Assembly: GCF_027853965.1 (NCBI RefSeq)
Contig: NZ_JAQGLB010000010.1
Coordinates: forward strand, 124,001-188,000
Length of the DNA: 64,000 nt
Reading direction: 5' to 3'
Source: Saccharopolyspora indica
GTDB lineage: Bacteria; Actinomycetota; Actinomycetes; Mycobacteriales; Pseudonocardiaceae
Shown here: positions 51,405-60,037 of the stretch, in pieces
Layout: every line of letters starts with the position of its first letter
How positions within the stretch are numbered: position 1 is the stretch's first letter
Position numbers and translations under genes: made by a program
The notes under the pieces: generated by a model
The model's input: only the letters and a program-made list of their open reading frames with translations
Databases searched by the model: none
What the model was told of the DNA's origin: nothing

Positions 51405-52667
51405 CTACGCCGGCCGACTCGCGGGCCTGGTGCTCTGTGCCGTGGGCAGCCAGGCGCGGTAGCGGCGCAGGGCCCGTCGCTGCTGGAGCTGCTCGCGAAC
51501 CAGGGCGCAGGCCGGGTGGGTGCCCGGCGTGGGCTGGTTTCCGCGGGCGATGCGGCGCAACTGGTGGCGGACCTGCGCCATGCTGGCGGCCGAGGCGAGG
51601 GTCTTGTCGGACCAGGTCACCGGGCGCAACGTCCGGTCGGCCTCGCGGCCGTTCCGCCAGCGGTCCGGCAGGTCCGGGGTGACGGCGAGGGCGGTGCCCA
51701 TCCCGACGAGCGCAACACCGCTGTCGAGCACCTTCTCGGCGGTGTCCCGCCGGGTGATGCCGCCGGTGAGCATCAGCGGGAGGGGGCTGGTCGTGACCAG
51801 GTCCTTCGCCAGTTCCAGGAAGTAGGCCTCGCGGGCGCGGGTGCGCGAATCCGCGGCGTTGCCCGTCATCGCCGGGCTCTCGTAGCTGCCGCCGGACAGT
51901 TCGACCAGGTCGACGCCGAGCGGTTCGAGCATCGCGATCACCTGCCGGGCGTCGTCGGCGTCGAACCCGCCGCGCTGGAAGTCGGCGGAGTTGAGCTTCA
52001 CCGCGACCGCGAAGGAGGGCGAGACGGAGGCGCGGACGGCGCGCACGACGTCCAGCAGCATCCGGGCCCGGTTCTCCAGCGTCCCGCCCCAGGCGTCGGT
52101 GCGCTGGTTGGACAAGGGGGACAGGAACTGCGACAGCAGGTAGCCGTGCGCGGCGTGGATCTCCACGCCGTCGAACCCGGCCCGTTCGGCGCGCGCGGCG
52201 GTGGCGGCGAACCTGGTGACGGTGGCCTCGATCTGCTCCGGGGTCATGGCGACGGGGTTTCCGAAGCGGCTGCTGTGCTTGCCCAGGTCGACGCCCACCG
52301 CCGACGGGCCCCACACGACGCCGGGCATGTTCGCCTCGACCTGGCGTCCGGGGTGGTTGATCTGCATCCAGATCGATCCGCCGCCGGACTTTCCGGCTTC
52401 GGCCCACTCGATGAACGGCTCCAGCGGTGCGGCGTCGTCGAGCACGACGCCTGCGGGGCCGGTGAGCGCCTCGGCGTGGACCATGACGTTGCCGGTGATC
52501 AGCAGTCCGGTGCCGCCGGCCGCCCACCGCCGGTACAGCGCCAGCAGCTGCTGGTCGGGCAGCTGGCCGTCGCCGGCCATGTTCTCCTCCATGGCCGCCT
52601 TCGCGACCCGGTTGACCAGTGTCGCCCCGGAGCGCAGGTGCAGCGGCGAGAACAGCTCGTCAGCCAT
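51405..52667 (-). CDS. Old yellow enzyme-family NADH:flavin oxidoreductase
   Basis: 420 residues from ATG 52667 (GAGGGG upstream). OYE TIM barrel: FSPLHLRSGATLVNRVAKAAMEENM, INHPGRQ (FMN and substrate His region), FDGVEIHAAHGYLLSQFLSPLSNQRTDAWGG (family signature, quoted in part), LTGGITRRD and GMGTALAVTPDLPDRW. Reduces activated alkenes, enones or nitro compounds with NAD(P)H. The C-terminal tail of about 50 residues is longer than usual. Divergent from tetR, whose operators lie in the shared promoter. Confidence 0.9.
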   Translation of the reverse strand: MADELFSPLHLRSGATLVNRVAKAAMEENMAGDGQLPDQQLLALYRRWAAGGTGLLITGNVMVHAEALTGPAGVVLDDAAPLEPFIEWAEAGKSGGGSIWMQINHPGRQVEANMPGVVWGPSAVGVDLGKHSSRFGNPVAMTPEQIEATVTRFAATAARAERAGFDGVEIHAAHGYLLSQFLSPLSNQRTDAWGGTLENRARMLLDVVRAVRASVSPSFAVAVKLNSADFQRGGFDADDARQVIAMLEPLGVDLVELSGGSYESPAMTGNAADSRTRAREAYFLELAKDLVTTSPLPLMLTGGITRRDTAEKVLDSGVALVGMGTALAVTPDLPDRWRNGREADRTLRPVTWSDKTLASAASMAQVRHQLRRIARGNQPTPGTHPACALVREQLQQRRALRRYRAWLPTAQSTRPASRPA

Positions 52668-52698
52668 CGGGTTCACCCCTCACAGTTCGATCGCCTAT

Positions 52699-52719
52699 GA
52701 TGTGTGCATCGCTTACATT
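52699..52719. promoter_or_regulatory. TetR-type operator, OYE-proximal
   Basis: GATGTGTGCAT...TTACATT: same GATGTGnGC start and ACAT end as the 52728 element, spaced 29 bases from it. Confidence 0.5.
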
Positions 52720-52727
52720 AGGCGAGG

Positions 52728-52748
52728 GATGTGAGCGCTGTAAACATC
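52728..52748. promoter_or_regulatory. TetR-type operator, tetR-proximal
   Basis: GATGT at one end and ACATC at the other, with AGCGCT in the centre. Recurs at 50023-50043 before the decarboxylase gene. Confidence 0.6.
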
Positions 52749-52762
52749 GGGGAGCGTGACGC

Positions 52763-53365
52763 ATGCCGCACACGAGCGGTTCGTACCACCACGGCGATCT
52801 GCGCGCCGCCTGCCTGCGCGCTGCGCGGGAACTGCTGGAGGAGGACGGCAGCGCGGGCTTGTCGCTGCGAGCGGTGGCGCGGCGGGCCGGCGTGTCGGCG
52901 ACGGCGCCCTACCGCCACTACCCGGACCGCGACGCGCTGGTCTCCGCGGTCGCCGCGGAGGGCTACCGCGAACTCGCCGAGCACCTGGCCGCGGCCCACC
53001 CCGCGCCCGCGACCCCCGACGACCTCGCCGCGATCGCCGTCGCCTACGTCCGCTACGCGCTCGACCACCCGGCCATGTTCCGGGTGATGTTCGCGGAGCC
53101 CTGCGACCCGAACAACGAGGAACGAGTCGCCGCGACCGCCGCCATCTGGGACTACGTCGGCGGCATCGTCCGGGGCGTCTTCCCCGGGGCCGATCCGGGA
53201 GCGCTGTCGAACGCGGTGTGGGCAGTGGTGCACGGCCTGGCCTTCCTGCACCTCGACGGCAAGCTCGACGCCACCACACCCGAGGCGGTCGCGGACCAGG
53301 TCCGCGCCGCCGTCACCGCGCTGTTCACCGCCACCCGGGCGGCAACCGGGCGGGCGGAGGCATAG
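52763..53365 (+). CDS. TetR/AcrR-family regulator (WHG-type C-terminal domain)
   Basis: 200 residues. HTH with SYHHGDLRAACLRAARELLEEDGSAGLSLRAVARRAGVSATAPYRHYPDRDALV (in pieces; the YHHGDLR start is typical of this subgroup). C-terminal domain resembles TetR_C_13/WHG (VAYVRYALDHPAMFRVMF). Divergent from the OYE gene. The two GATGTG elements in the shared promoter and one before the decarboxylase suggest a small regulon of OYE, ADC and perhaps the hydrolase. Inducer unknown, perhaps an electrophilic enone. Confidence 0.92.
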   Translation: MPHTSGSYHHGDLRAACLRAARELLEEDGSAGLSLRAVARRAGVSATAPYRHYPDRDALVSAVAAEGYRELAEHLAAAHPAPATPDDLAAIAVAYVRYALDHPAMFRVMFAEPCDPNNEERVAATAAIWDYVGGIVRGVFPGADPGALSNAVWAVVHGLAFLHLDGKLDATTPEAVADQVRAAVTALFTATRAATGRAEA

Positions 53366-53442
53366 CGGTCCGGTGATCACCGCGCGGCGAGGGCTTGCGG
53401 CACTTCGCGGAATAGCCCGGGATCGGTGCGGGTTGTCCCGGC

Positions 53443-53901
53443 ATGATCCACGGGATGTTCTCCGTCGAGCGTGATTTCGCGGCGCCGGTCGAGCGGGTGT
53501 GGGCCGGGTACGCCGATCCGGGCATCCGGTCGCGGTGGCACCTGATCCCCGGTCGCGACAGCCGGCACGAGCTCGACTTCCGGGTCGGTGGGAGCGAATC
53601 GCTGACCGGCTCCTTCGCTCCGATGGGCGAGGTCGAGCAGATCGCCAACGTCGCCCGGTTCCACGACATCGTCGAGGGCGAGCGGATCGTGGCCTCTTAC
53701 GAGGCGGTGGTCGACGGTGTTCTGCGGTGGGTCTCGCTGCTCACCCTCGATTTCGCCGGCACCGCCACCGGCACGCTGCTCACCCACACGGAGCAGTACG
53801 CCTTCCTCGTCTGGACCGGTGACGGCGCCGACGACGTCGCCCACCTCAAGGGCAGCGTTCCGTTGCGCCTCAACGCACTCGCCGGACTCGTCGAGCCGTG
53901 A
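53443..53901 (+). CDS. SRPBCC (AHSA1/START-type) protein
   Basis: 152 residues. ATG 53443; Met5 (53455) is an alternative start with the same family boundary. START-like fold: FSVERDFAAPVERVWAGYADPGIRSRWHLIPG, GEVEQIANVARFHDIVEGERIVASYE, GTLLTHTEQYAFL. Binds a small hydrophobic ligand or acts as a polyketide-type cyclase; often paired with ArsR regulators, but none is adjacent. The 3' end abuts a truncated, oppositely oriented hydrolase. Confidence 0.85.
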   Translation: MIHGMFSVERDFAAPVERVWAGYADPGIRSRWHLIPGRDSRHELDFRVGGSESLTGSFAPMGEVEQIANVARFHDIVEGERIVASYEAVVDGVLRWVSLLTLDFAGTATGTLLTHTEQYAFLVWTGDGADDVAHLKGSVPLRLNALAGLVEP

Positions 53902-54101
53902 ACCGGCTGCGGCGCCTTGCCGGATGAGGGGCCGCAGCCGCGCAGGTCGACCGCTACCAGGCGGCAGCGATCGACCAGCTGGGTCGCCACGTCGCGCCAC
54001 GCCGCGGCGTTGTGACCGCTGCCGTGGGCCAGCAGCACGTTCGCGCCCCGGCCGCCGAGGTCCAGTCCCGCCAGCACGCCGCCGCTGACGGGCACCTCCA
54101 T
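53901..54101 (-). pseudogene. Truncated alpha/beta hydrolase (N-terminus only)
   Basis: From ATG 54101 (GGAGCGG upstream), about 66 residues match the start of an alpha/beta hydrolase: VLLAHGSGHNAAAWRDVATQL (oxyanion HG motif, quoted in part) and RLVAVDLRGCGPS. The similarity stops at the SRPBCC stop codon, and the nucleophile elbow and the rest are missing. A 3' truncation of an originally complete gene. Confidence 0.6.
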
Positions 54102-54116
54102 CCGCTCCGATGCCGT

Positions 54117-54494
54117 CTACAGGTACGGGCTCGTGATCAGTTCGAGGGCGTGGCCCGCGGGATCCATGAAGTAGACGCCGCGGCCGCCGTGCCCGTCGTT
54201 GGTCTCCCCCGGGCGGGTCTGCTGCGGATCGGCCCAGTGCTCGATGTTCCTGCTCAGCAGCAGCGCGTAGGCCCGGTCGAAGTGCTCGTCGTCGACCAGG
54301 AAGGCGTAGTGCTGCATCTGGATCTCGTCGACCGGCGGTTCGGCGAACTGCAGCATGACGCCCTGATCGAGCAGGATGTTGGTGAACGGTCCCCAGGACG
54401 GCGCCTCGGCGGCTTCCAGGACGTCCCGGTAGAACGCCGCCGACTCGGCGCGGTCCTTGGCGGCGATGATGGTGTGGTTGAAGGTTGCTGGCAT
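54117..54494 (-). CDS. VOC/glyoxalase-family protein
   Basis: 125 residues, ATG 54494 with GGAGAAG. One VOC metal-binding module: FNHTIIAAKDRAESAAFYRDVL, IQMQHYAFLVDDEHFDRAY, and VYFMDPAGHALELIT with the terminal Glu ligand. A role in detoxification or dioxygenation, possibly antibiotic sequestration, is typical. 11 bases downstream of the streptogramin B lyase gene, probably one operon. Confidence 0.88.
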   Translation of the reverse strand: MPATFNHTIIAAKDRAESAAFYRDVLEAAEAPSWGPFTNILLDQGVMLQFAEPPVDEIQMQHYAFLVDDEHFDRAYALLLSRNIEHWADPQQTRPGETNDGHGGRGVYFMDPAGHALELITSPYL

Positions 54495-54505
54495 GCTTCT
54501 CCTGT

Positions 54506-55402
54506 TCAGTGATCGTGGGCGATGCGGGCGACCGAGCCGATTTCCAGCGCTGTCCAGGCGGCGCCGTCCGGTCCGATCGCGATGCCGTGCGGCTCCGAAT
54601 CCGGTGTGGGCAGGTCGTGTTCGACGATGTGGCCGTCGGGCGAGATGCGGCCGACGCGGTTGCCGCCCCACTGGGTGAACCAGCAGCCGCCGGTGGGCGC
54701 CGCGGTGATGGCGTGCGGCTTGGCGCCCGGGTCGGGCAGCGGGAATTCCCGGAGGGCGCCGTCGACTTCGAGCCGCCCGACCTTGCCCGCCGCGATCCCG
54801 ACGAACCACAGCGCGCCGTCGCTCCCGCAGGTGATGCCCACCGGCGCGGTGCCGTCGGGCAGCGAGTGGAGCGCCACCTCGCCGTCGAGGTCGATGCGGC
54901 CGATCGCGTCGGCCTGGTTGAGCGTGAACCACAGGGCTCCGCCGGGCCCCGGGGTGATGAACGACGGGAACGCCCCCGCCGCGGGCAGCGCGAAGTGGGC
55001 GATGTCGCCGTCGACCGTGATGCGGCCGATCCGGTCGGTGCTCATCTCGGTGAACCACAGCGCGCCGTCCGGGCCGGCGCAGATGCCGAACGGGCTGGCC
55101 GCGGGGTCGGGCAGCGCGAACTCGGTGAGCTCACCGCCGGTGGTGATGCGGCCGATGCGGCCGTCGGTGCGGGTGAACCACAGCGCGCCGTCCGGCCCCC
55201 GGGTGATGACGGTCGGCCGGCACGACGCCGAGCCCGCCGAGTACCGGCTGAGCTGCCCGTCGAGCGTCAGCCTGGCGATCTCGCCGCTGTGGGCGAAGGT
55301 GAGCCACAGCGCGTCGTCAGGGCCTGCCGCGATGCCGTAGGGGCCTTCGTCCGGCCCGGCGACGGCGAACTCGCGGATGCCGGGTTGAGCGGTCTTCTGC
55401 AT
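54506..55402 (-). CDS. vgb: Virginiamycin B lyase (streptogramin B resistance)
   Basis: 298 residues, the right length for Vgb. Seven-bladed propeller made of repeats with GPDGALWFTxxxxxRIGRIT: residues about 20-290. PHAITAAPTGGCWFTQWGGNRVGRI and EPHGIAIGPDGAAW hold the His and Glu-Pro-His residues at the positions I expect for the catalytic group of characterised Vgb enzymes. In place of the commoner TEWG the blade reads TQWG. Linearises type B streptogramins by an elimination reaction. Coupled to the VOC gene; a short leader frame lies about 240 bases upstream. Confidence 0.85.
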   Translation of the reverse strand: MQKTAQPGIREFAVAGPDEGPYGIAAGPDDALWLTFAHSGEIARLTLDGQLSRYSAGSASCRPTVITRGPDGALWFTRTDGRIGRITTGGELTEFALPDPAASPFGICAGPDGALWFTEMSTDRIGRITVDGDIAHFALPAAGAFPSFITPGPGGALWFTLNQADAIGRIDLDGEVALHSLPDGTAPVGITCGSDGALWFVGIAAGKVGRLEVDGALREFPLPDPGAKPHAITAAPTGGCWFTQWGGNRVGRISPDGHIVEHDLPTPDSEPHGIAIGPDGAAWTALEIGSVARIAHDH

Positions 55403-55613
55403 TCAAGTCCTTTCCCGCGCCGACGCACCGGCGTGCTGCGGAACGCGCACAGCCGGGCGAGGCGACGAGTTGCATCGAGGAAGGGGACGCGGTGCCAGCT
55501 CGGACGTCCGGTCGACGCACGCAGCCGACCGCTGCCGGGCAGAACGTGCGGGGACGTGCCTTGATCGCCCAACAGGGCGGGGGAGGAGGATCCGATCCGG
55601 ACCGCGTTGAGTG

Positions 55614-55630
55614 GGAGCCGAAACGGCTCC
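55614..55630 (-). terminator. Hairpin GGAGCCG-AAA-CGGCTCC after the leader frame
   Basis: Perfect 7-bp stem, nine bases after the mini-frame stop (minus strand). No T tract. Possible attenuator. Confidence 0.4.
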
Positions 55631-55638
55631 GGCGTCGC

Positions 55639-55665
55639 TCAGGTGGTCTTGAGACGTGGACGCAT
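55639..55665 (-). CDS. Candidate leader peptide MRPRLKTT
   Basis: Eight-codon frame ATG (55665) to TGA (55639-55641), with a strong GAGGAG ribosome site six bases before the ATG. Nine bases after the stop a perfect hairpin begins, and the streptogramin lyase gene starts about 240 bases on. The order ribosome site-mini-frame-hairpin-resistance gene is that of ribosome-mediated attenuation. Too short for statistical support. Confidence 0.3.
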   Translation of the reverse strand: MRPRLKTT

Positions 55666-55954
55666 GGCGGTCTCCTCGGTCACGGTGCCTCCATGCCGAC
55701 GTCGTCCACCCGACGCCGACACGCGGCACTGCCGAAATGTCTATCACGGACACCGGGAGGCGATCAACCTCTTTTCCGGCGGTCTCCCCGTGACGCCGGA
55801 CTGCGGCCCGTGCGCCTCGAGGATCTCCGGCCCGCACGGGTGACCAGGAGCCCGGGGATCCCAAGTGGACGGTCGGCGGGTCGGGTGGACCCGGTCGGCG
55901 AATGCGAGCGGGATGCCCTGCGGCACCAGGACATCCCGGCTCCGCGATCGGCTT

Positions 55955-56458
55955 CTACCCGAGTCCGGTGGTGGGATGCTCGATCTGCTCGCGGAGGATG
56001 TCGCCGTGACCGGCGTGGCGGGCGAAGTCCTCCGCGAGGAGCAGGTAGATGAAGCGCAGGTTGACCTCGCCGAGGTCGGGGTGCGTCGTGGTGTCGTCGA
56101 GGCCGAACCCGGCGGCGATCTCGCGGGATCGTTCGCTGGCCCGCTCGAACTCGGCGATCACGTCGGGCACGGTCTCGTCGTCGGCCACGCGGAAGCTGGG
56201 ATCGCGCGGCGTCGTGCCGCCATCGCACTCGCTCTTGGGCAGGCCTCCCAGCACGTGCTGGAACCAGATCCGCTCGGCGACCGCGGCGTGCTTGAGCAGG
56301 CCGATCGGGGTGGTCGGGGATGCGACGAGGCGGCGGCGGGCCTCGGCTTCGGAGAGGCCGCGCACCGTGTTGATCAGCTCGGACCGGTTGCGGTCGAGCG
56401 TGCTCTCCAGCAAGTGGCGTTCAGCGCCGGTGGTGGTTCGCGGTATCGACCAGGTCAT
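55955..56458 (-). CDS. DinB/DUF664 family protein
   Basis: 167 residues from ATG 56458, chosen over a longer in-frame start whose extension has no matching domain. DUF664 runs: LLKHAAVAERIWFQHVLGG and LLAEDFARHAGHGDILREQIEH, providing the three His metal ligands. Second DinB protein in the window (other at 32049); they differ greatly in sequence. Probably a mycothiol-related S-transferase or hydrolase; substrate unknown. Confidence 0.85.
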   Translation of the reverse strand: MTWSIPRTTTGAERHLLESTLDRNRSELINTVRGLSEAEARRRLVASPTTPIGLLKHAAVAERIWFQHVLGGLPKSECDGGTTPRDPSFRVADDETVPDVIAEFERASERSREIAAGFGLDDTTTHPDLGEVNLRFIYLLLAEDFARHAGHGDILREQIEHPTTGLG

Positions 56459-56887
56459 CGTGGGCTCGATTCTGCTCGTGGGTGCGGGTCTGCCTGCGCG
56501 CACGTGGTTTCGGGAGTCGTGAGGGCGACCTCGGCCGCCGCCTGGCGCGGGCGCGGAGGTCGTCGGGTTCGCCGATCGCGCCGGTGCGCCGCTCGCTGAA
56601 TGCGCGGCCGTCGGCGGTGATGCGCGAGATCTGCGCGTCGCGGGGCCGGGACTCGCCGGTTTGCTGCCTCGCGCGCAGGCGTCGCCCGCACCTTATCCCA
56701 AGCCGGGCGCGGGGTCGAGGGACGTCGGATCCTCGTGCCGCTGAACGCTTCTTCCGGTCCATCTTCGGCGTGTCCGATGTGGACTGTTCCGCCGGTGTTC
56801 GGCGCCGTGCGCAGGCGCTCCGCCTTCCGGCTGAACTTTGCATAGCCTAACCTTGCTTTTCCGGTTCGAGTTGGGTCGAATGGAACC
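56459..56887. other. 429-base gap with a possible decayed minus-strand frame
   Basis: A minus-strand frame covers most of it but has no recognisable domain and overlaps the DinB start. An iron-box-like element lies at 56837-56855. No confident gene. Confidence 0.35.
56837..56855 (-). promoter_or_regulatory. Candidate iron box (DmdR/IdeR-type)
   Basis: CAAGGTTAGGCTATGCAAA on the minus strand matches 14 of 19 positions of the actinobacterial iron-box consensus, including the unbroken run AGGTTAGGCTA on the core side. No siderophore gene is adjacent; MerR starts 33 bases to its right. Confidence 0.3.
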
Positions 56888-57295
56888 ATGGACGGACTGC
56901 TCTCGATCGGTGAAGTCGTGGCCCGCTTCGAGGTGCCGATCTCGACGTTGCACTACTGGGAACGCCGTGGGCTGATCACGCCCCACCGCCGTTCGGGACG
57001 GCGCCACTTCGACACCGATCAGCTCTACCGCCTCGCGCTGATCAAGCTGTGGCAGGGCACCGGGCTGATGAGCCTCGACGAGATCGCGACCGTGCTGGCG
57101 GGCCACGACGGCGAGCACGACTGGCGGGACACGGTCACCGGCCGGATGGCCGCGATCGAGGAGCAGGTGGCGCGGCTGAACGCAGGCCACGAGTACCTGC
57201 GCCACCTCTTGGAGTGCCCGGTCCAGAACGGGCTGGACGAGTGCCCGGAGTTCCGGGCCCAGGTCGCCGCGCTCGCCGACGTCAGCGCCGCTTGA
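56888..57295 (+). CDS. MerR-family regulator
   Basis: 135 residues. LLSIGEVVARFEVPISTLHYWERRGLITPHRRSGRRHFDTDQLYRLALIK (in pieces) is a MerR winged helix, followed by a coiled coil. The C-terminus CPVQNGLDECPEF contains two Cys 9 residues apart that could form a metal or redox site. ATG 56888. The last 14 bases overlap the convergent LuxR gene. Confidence 0.88.
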   Translation: MDGLLSIGEVVARFEVPISTLHYWERRGLITPHRRSGRRHFDTDQLYRLALIKLWQGTGLMSLDEIATVLAGHDGEHDWRDTVTGRMAAIEEQVARLNAGHEYLRHLLECPVQNGLDECPEFRAQVAALADVSAA

Positions 57296-59966
57296 CGGGC
57301 GGGTCCGGCAGTCGGTTCTGGAGCACGCCGGCCAGTTCGTTGCGGGATGTGATGCCGAGCTTCGGGTACGCCTTGTAGAGGTGGTGGCCGACGGTTCGCG
57401 GGCTGAGGAACAGTTGCGCGCCGATGTCCCGGTTGCTCAGCCCTTTCGAGGCCAGCCGCACGACTTGCAGTTCCTGAGGCGTCAACGCGCCCAGCAGGTC
57501 CGGTGTCCGAGCCGGCTGCGTCTCACCGGTGGCGCGCAGCTCGGCTCGCGCCCGCTGAGCCCACGGTCCGGCACCTAGCCGTTCGAACTCCTCGGCGGCC
57601 GTTCGCAGCAGCGGGCGGGCATCGACCCGGCGCCGCCGCCTGCGCAGCCATTCGCCGTACAGCAGCTCGGTGCGCGCGAGCTCGAACGGTCGCCCGCCCG
57701 CCTGCCGTCCGAGGCGCACCGCTTCCGCGTAGCGGTGTTCGGACTCGTCGGCCGGTCCCAGCAGGGCAAGGCAGCGCTGCGCGATCCCACGCGCCCACGG
57801 CTGCTCGACGAGCTCGGCCCAGCGCAGGTAGCGCTGCACGGGCTCGTGCACCTGCTTGCCCAGCCGTGCAGCCGCTTCGGCCAGGTCGGGCACCGCCGAC
57901 AGCGCGTCCATCCGGTTCGCGCCGTCGACCAGGGCGCTCAACCGGTCCCAGACCGCCTCGTGCCTGCCGAGGCCGAGGTCGAGCAGACCGAGGGCGCAGG
58001 CCGCGCGCACGTAGCTGTGCCCCGCTCCCGGTCGCCGTGCTTCGGCGGCCAGATCCGCACAGCGCCGCTCGTCGCCGTCCATCGCGGCGATGTGGGCGAG
58101 CCCGGCCGACGCGTGGGCGACCGCCTGCCGCTGGCCGATGTCCTCGGCGATGCGCAGCGCTTCCGTGCCGCTGGCCAGCGCATCGTGCCGTTGTCCCTGG
58201 TGGAGCTGGGTGCGGGCGAGCACGCCGAGCACGTGGACCAGCGAGCCGGCCGCGCCTCGGGAGCGGGCCTCCCGCTCGGCGGTCCGAGCCCAGTCGTGGG
58301 CGGCTCGGTGATCGCCGAGGAGCAGGTGCCACCAGGCGACCTTGCCGCACGGAACTCCTGCGCCGATCAGCTCGCGCAGTGCCGATACGCCGTCCGCGAG
58401 GTCGCCGGGGAGCGCTGAGTTCAGGCCGATCGCCGCTCTGGCCAGCAGACCGGCTTCGTCGTCCCCGAGCGCCCGGATCCGCGCCACGGCGTCGAAATCC
58501 GCTGCCGTCCAGGCGGTTTCGACCGCGAAGAACCGCATCCGGCTCGCGGCGCGGTCGTCGTGCTCGGCGACGGTGGCCGCCTCGTGGACGAGGATCCGGT
58601 GCGCTTCCAGCGGTCGGCCTCCCTCGTCGGCGAGCGTTGCGTGCAGGATTTGGCACTCGGCCAACGACTTCACGTCCGTCAGGTGCACCGCGGCCTCGCC
58701 CGCCAGGGCGCTCACGCGTTCGTTCTGCCCTGCTTCGTACGCCGCCTGCGCGGCGGCGAGAAGCCGGGTGCCGCGATCCTCCGGGTTCGGGCTCAGCGCT
58801 GCGGCCCGCTCGTAGGCCGCCGCGACCGAGGCGTAGCCGCCGAGCGAGCGGTCGGCTTCAGCGGCCTCGACCAGTGCGGCCGCCACCGACTCGTCCGGCC
58901 CGGTGGTCGCCGCCGCCAGGTGCCAGGCGCGCTGGCAGATGTTGTGCCGCCGCCCGAAGACCTCGGCGAGTTCGGCGTGCACGGCCAGCTTCTCGCCCAG
59001 CGTGGCCGACTGGTAGACCGCCGACCGGATCAGCGGGTGCCGGAAGTCCAGCCTGCCGTCGACGTGGCGCACCAGTCGCTGGTGCTCGGCGGCGGCCAGA
59101 TCCGCGACACCGGCGTCGAACTTCCGCGCGGCCTCGAACACCGCATCCGGTTCGCCGGTGCCTTCCGCGGCCGTGATCAGCAGCAACGTCCGGGTGGCGG
59201 CCGGTAACTCCTCGATCCGGGCGGCGAAGGCCTGCTGGATCCGGCTGTGCGTCGGCAGCGGTGTCGGCTGCGCGGTCGACCTGCCCGCGCGCTGCGCGGC
59301 GGAGTACTCGTGCAGCGCGAGCGGATTGCCGCGCGCGTCCTCGGCTGTTCGCGCCTGAACGTGGCGGGGGAGATCACCGGCGTGCTCGTCGAGCAACCGC
59401 TGGGCAGCAGCTGCGGGCAGCGGCGCCAACCGCAGTTCGGCCACGCCGTGCGCGGGGAACGGCGGCGCGTGCAGGTCGCGAGCCGCGAACAGCAGCGCGA
59501 TGGGCTCGGCCTCCAGCCGCCGCGCGGCGAACAGGAGCGCGTCGTTCGAGGCGTGGTCCAGCCAGTGCGCGTCGTCGACGATGCACAGGAGGGGCTGTTC
59601 CTCGGCCAGTTCGGAGAGCAGCGTCAGCAGCGCCGCTCCGACGAGGAACCGGTCGTTGCCCTGCGGAGGAGCGAGCGACAACGCCGACCGCAGTGCCGCG
59701 GCCTGCGGCTCGGGCAGTTCGCCGATGCGGTCGGTCAGGCCGGTGAGCAGCAGGTGCAACCCGGCGAACGGGAGAGGCGCCTCGGACTCGATCCCGACCC
59801 CGCGCAGCACGCGCATACCGGCTGCACCGGCCGCCGCGTGCTCCAGCAGCGCCGACTTGCCGATCCCGGCCTCACCGCGGACCACGAGAACACCGCTGCG
59901 CCCGGAGCGGGCACCGACGAGCAACCTGTCGACCGCGGCCAGCTCTTCGTCCCGGCCGTGAAGCAT
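57282..59966 (-). CDS. LuxR-family LAL (MalT-like) regulator
   Basis: 894 residues. Walker A GEAGIGKS at 31-38 and Walker B LLCIVDDAHWLD at 126-137 form the AAA/STAND ATPase. The middle 300-800 is a helical repeat region, and the C-terminal LuxR HTH (about 830-885: LTPQELQVVRLASKGLSNRDIGAQLFLSPRTVGHHLYKAY in pieces) binds DNA. Typical of pathway-specific or catabolic activators that use ATP and a ligand. Divergent from the NmrA-ABM gene, the likely target. Confidence 0.92.
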   Translation of the reverse strand: MLHGRDEELAAVDRLLVGARSGRSGVLVVRGEAGIGKSALLEHAAAGAAGMRVLRGVGIESEAPLPFAGLHLLLTGLTDRIGELPEPQAAALRSALSLAPPQGNDRFLVGAALLTLLSELAEEQPLLCIVDDAHWLDHASNDALLFAARRLEAEPIALLFAARDLHAPPFPAHGVAELRLAPLPAAAAQRLLDEHAGDLPRHVQARTAEDARGNPLALHEYSAAQRAGRSTAQPTPLPTHSRIQQAFAARIEELPAATRTLLLITAAEGTGEPDAVFEAARKFDAGVADLAAAEHQRLVRHVDGRLDFRHPLIRSAVYQSATLGEKLAVHAELAEVFGRRHNICQRAWHLAAATTGPDESVAAALVEAAEADRSLGGYASVAAAYERAAALSPNPEDRGTRLLAAAQAAYEAGQNERVSALAGEAAVHLTDVKSLAECQILHATLADEGGRPLEAHRILVHEAATVAEHDDRAASRMRFFAVETAWTAADFDAVARIRALGDDEAGLLARAAIGLNSALPGDLADGVSALRELIGAGVPCGKVAWWHLLLGDHRAAHDWARTAEREARSRGAAGSLVHVLGVLARTQLHQGQRHDALASGTEALRIAEDIGQRQAVAHASAGLAHIAAMDGDERRCADLAAEARRPGAGHSYVRAACALGLLDLGLGRHEAVWDRLSALVDGANRMDALSAVPDLAEAAARLGKQVHEPVQRYLRWAELVEQPWARGIAQRCLALLGPADESEHRYAEAVRLGRQAGGRPFELARTELLYGEWLRRRRRRVDARPLLRTAAEEFERLGAGPWAQRARAELRATGETQPARTPDLLGALTPQELQVVRLASKGLSNRDIGAQLFLSPRTVGHHLYKAYPKLGITSRNELAGVLQNRLPDPPVKRR

Positions 59967-60024
59967 TCCGCCACCCTAGCCCGCACCAGTCACCTGACGG
60001 ATGCCGAGCCCGCGGCCGGATCCC

Positions 60025-60030
60025 TAGCGT
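60025..60030 (+). promoter_or_regulatory. -10-like TAGCGT, possibly for a leaderless transcript
   Basis: Seven bases before the ATG 60038 of the NmrA-ABM gene. No ribosome site precedes that ATG. The pattern fits a leaderless actinomycete mRNA, but no clear -35 is visible. Confidence 0.3.
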
Positions 60031-60037
60031 GACCTCC

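Larger units (their letters stand above)
55403..55954. other. 552-base gap upstream of vgb
   Basis: Contains a leader-like mini-frame (55639-55665) and a GGAGCCG-aaa-CGGCTCC hairpin (55614-55630). I see no full gene. Short frames with poor starts and no domains on both strands. Confidence 0.4.

Noticed and set aside
55492..56052. 186-codon plus-strand gene upstream of DinB
   Set aside because: Overlaps the DinB gene antisense and has no recognisable motif or start.
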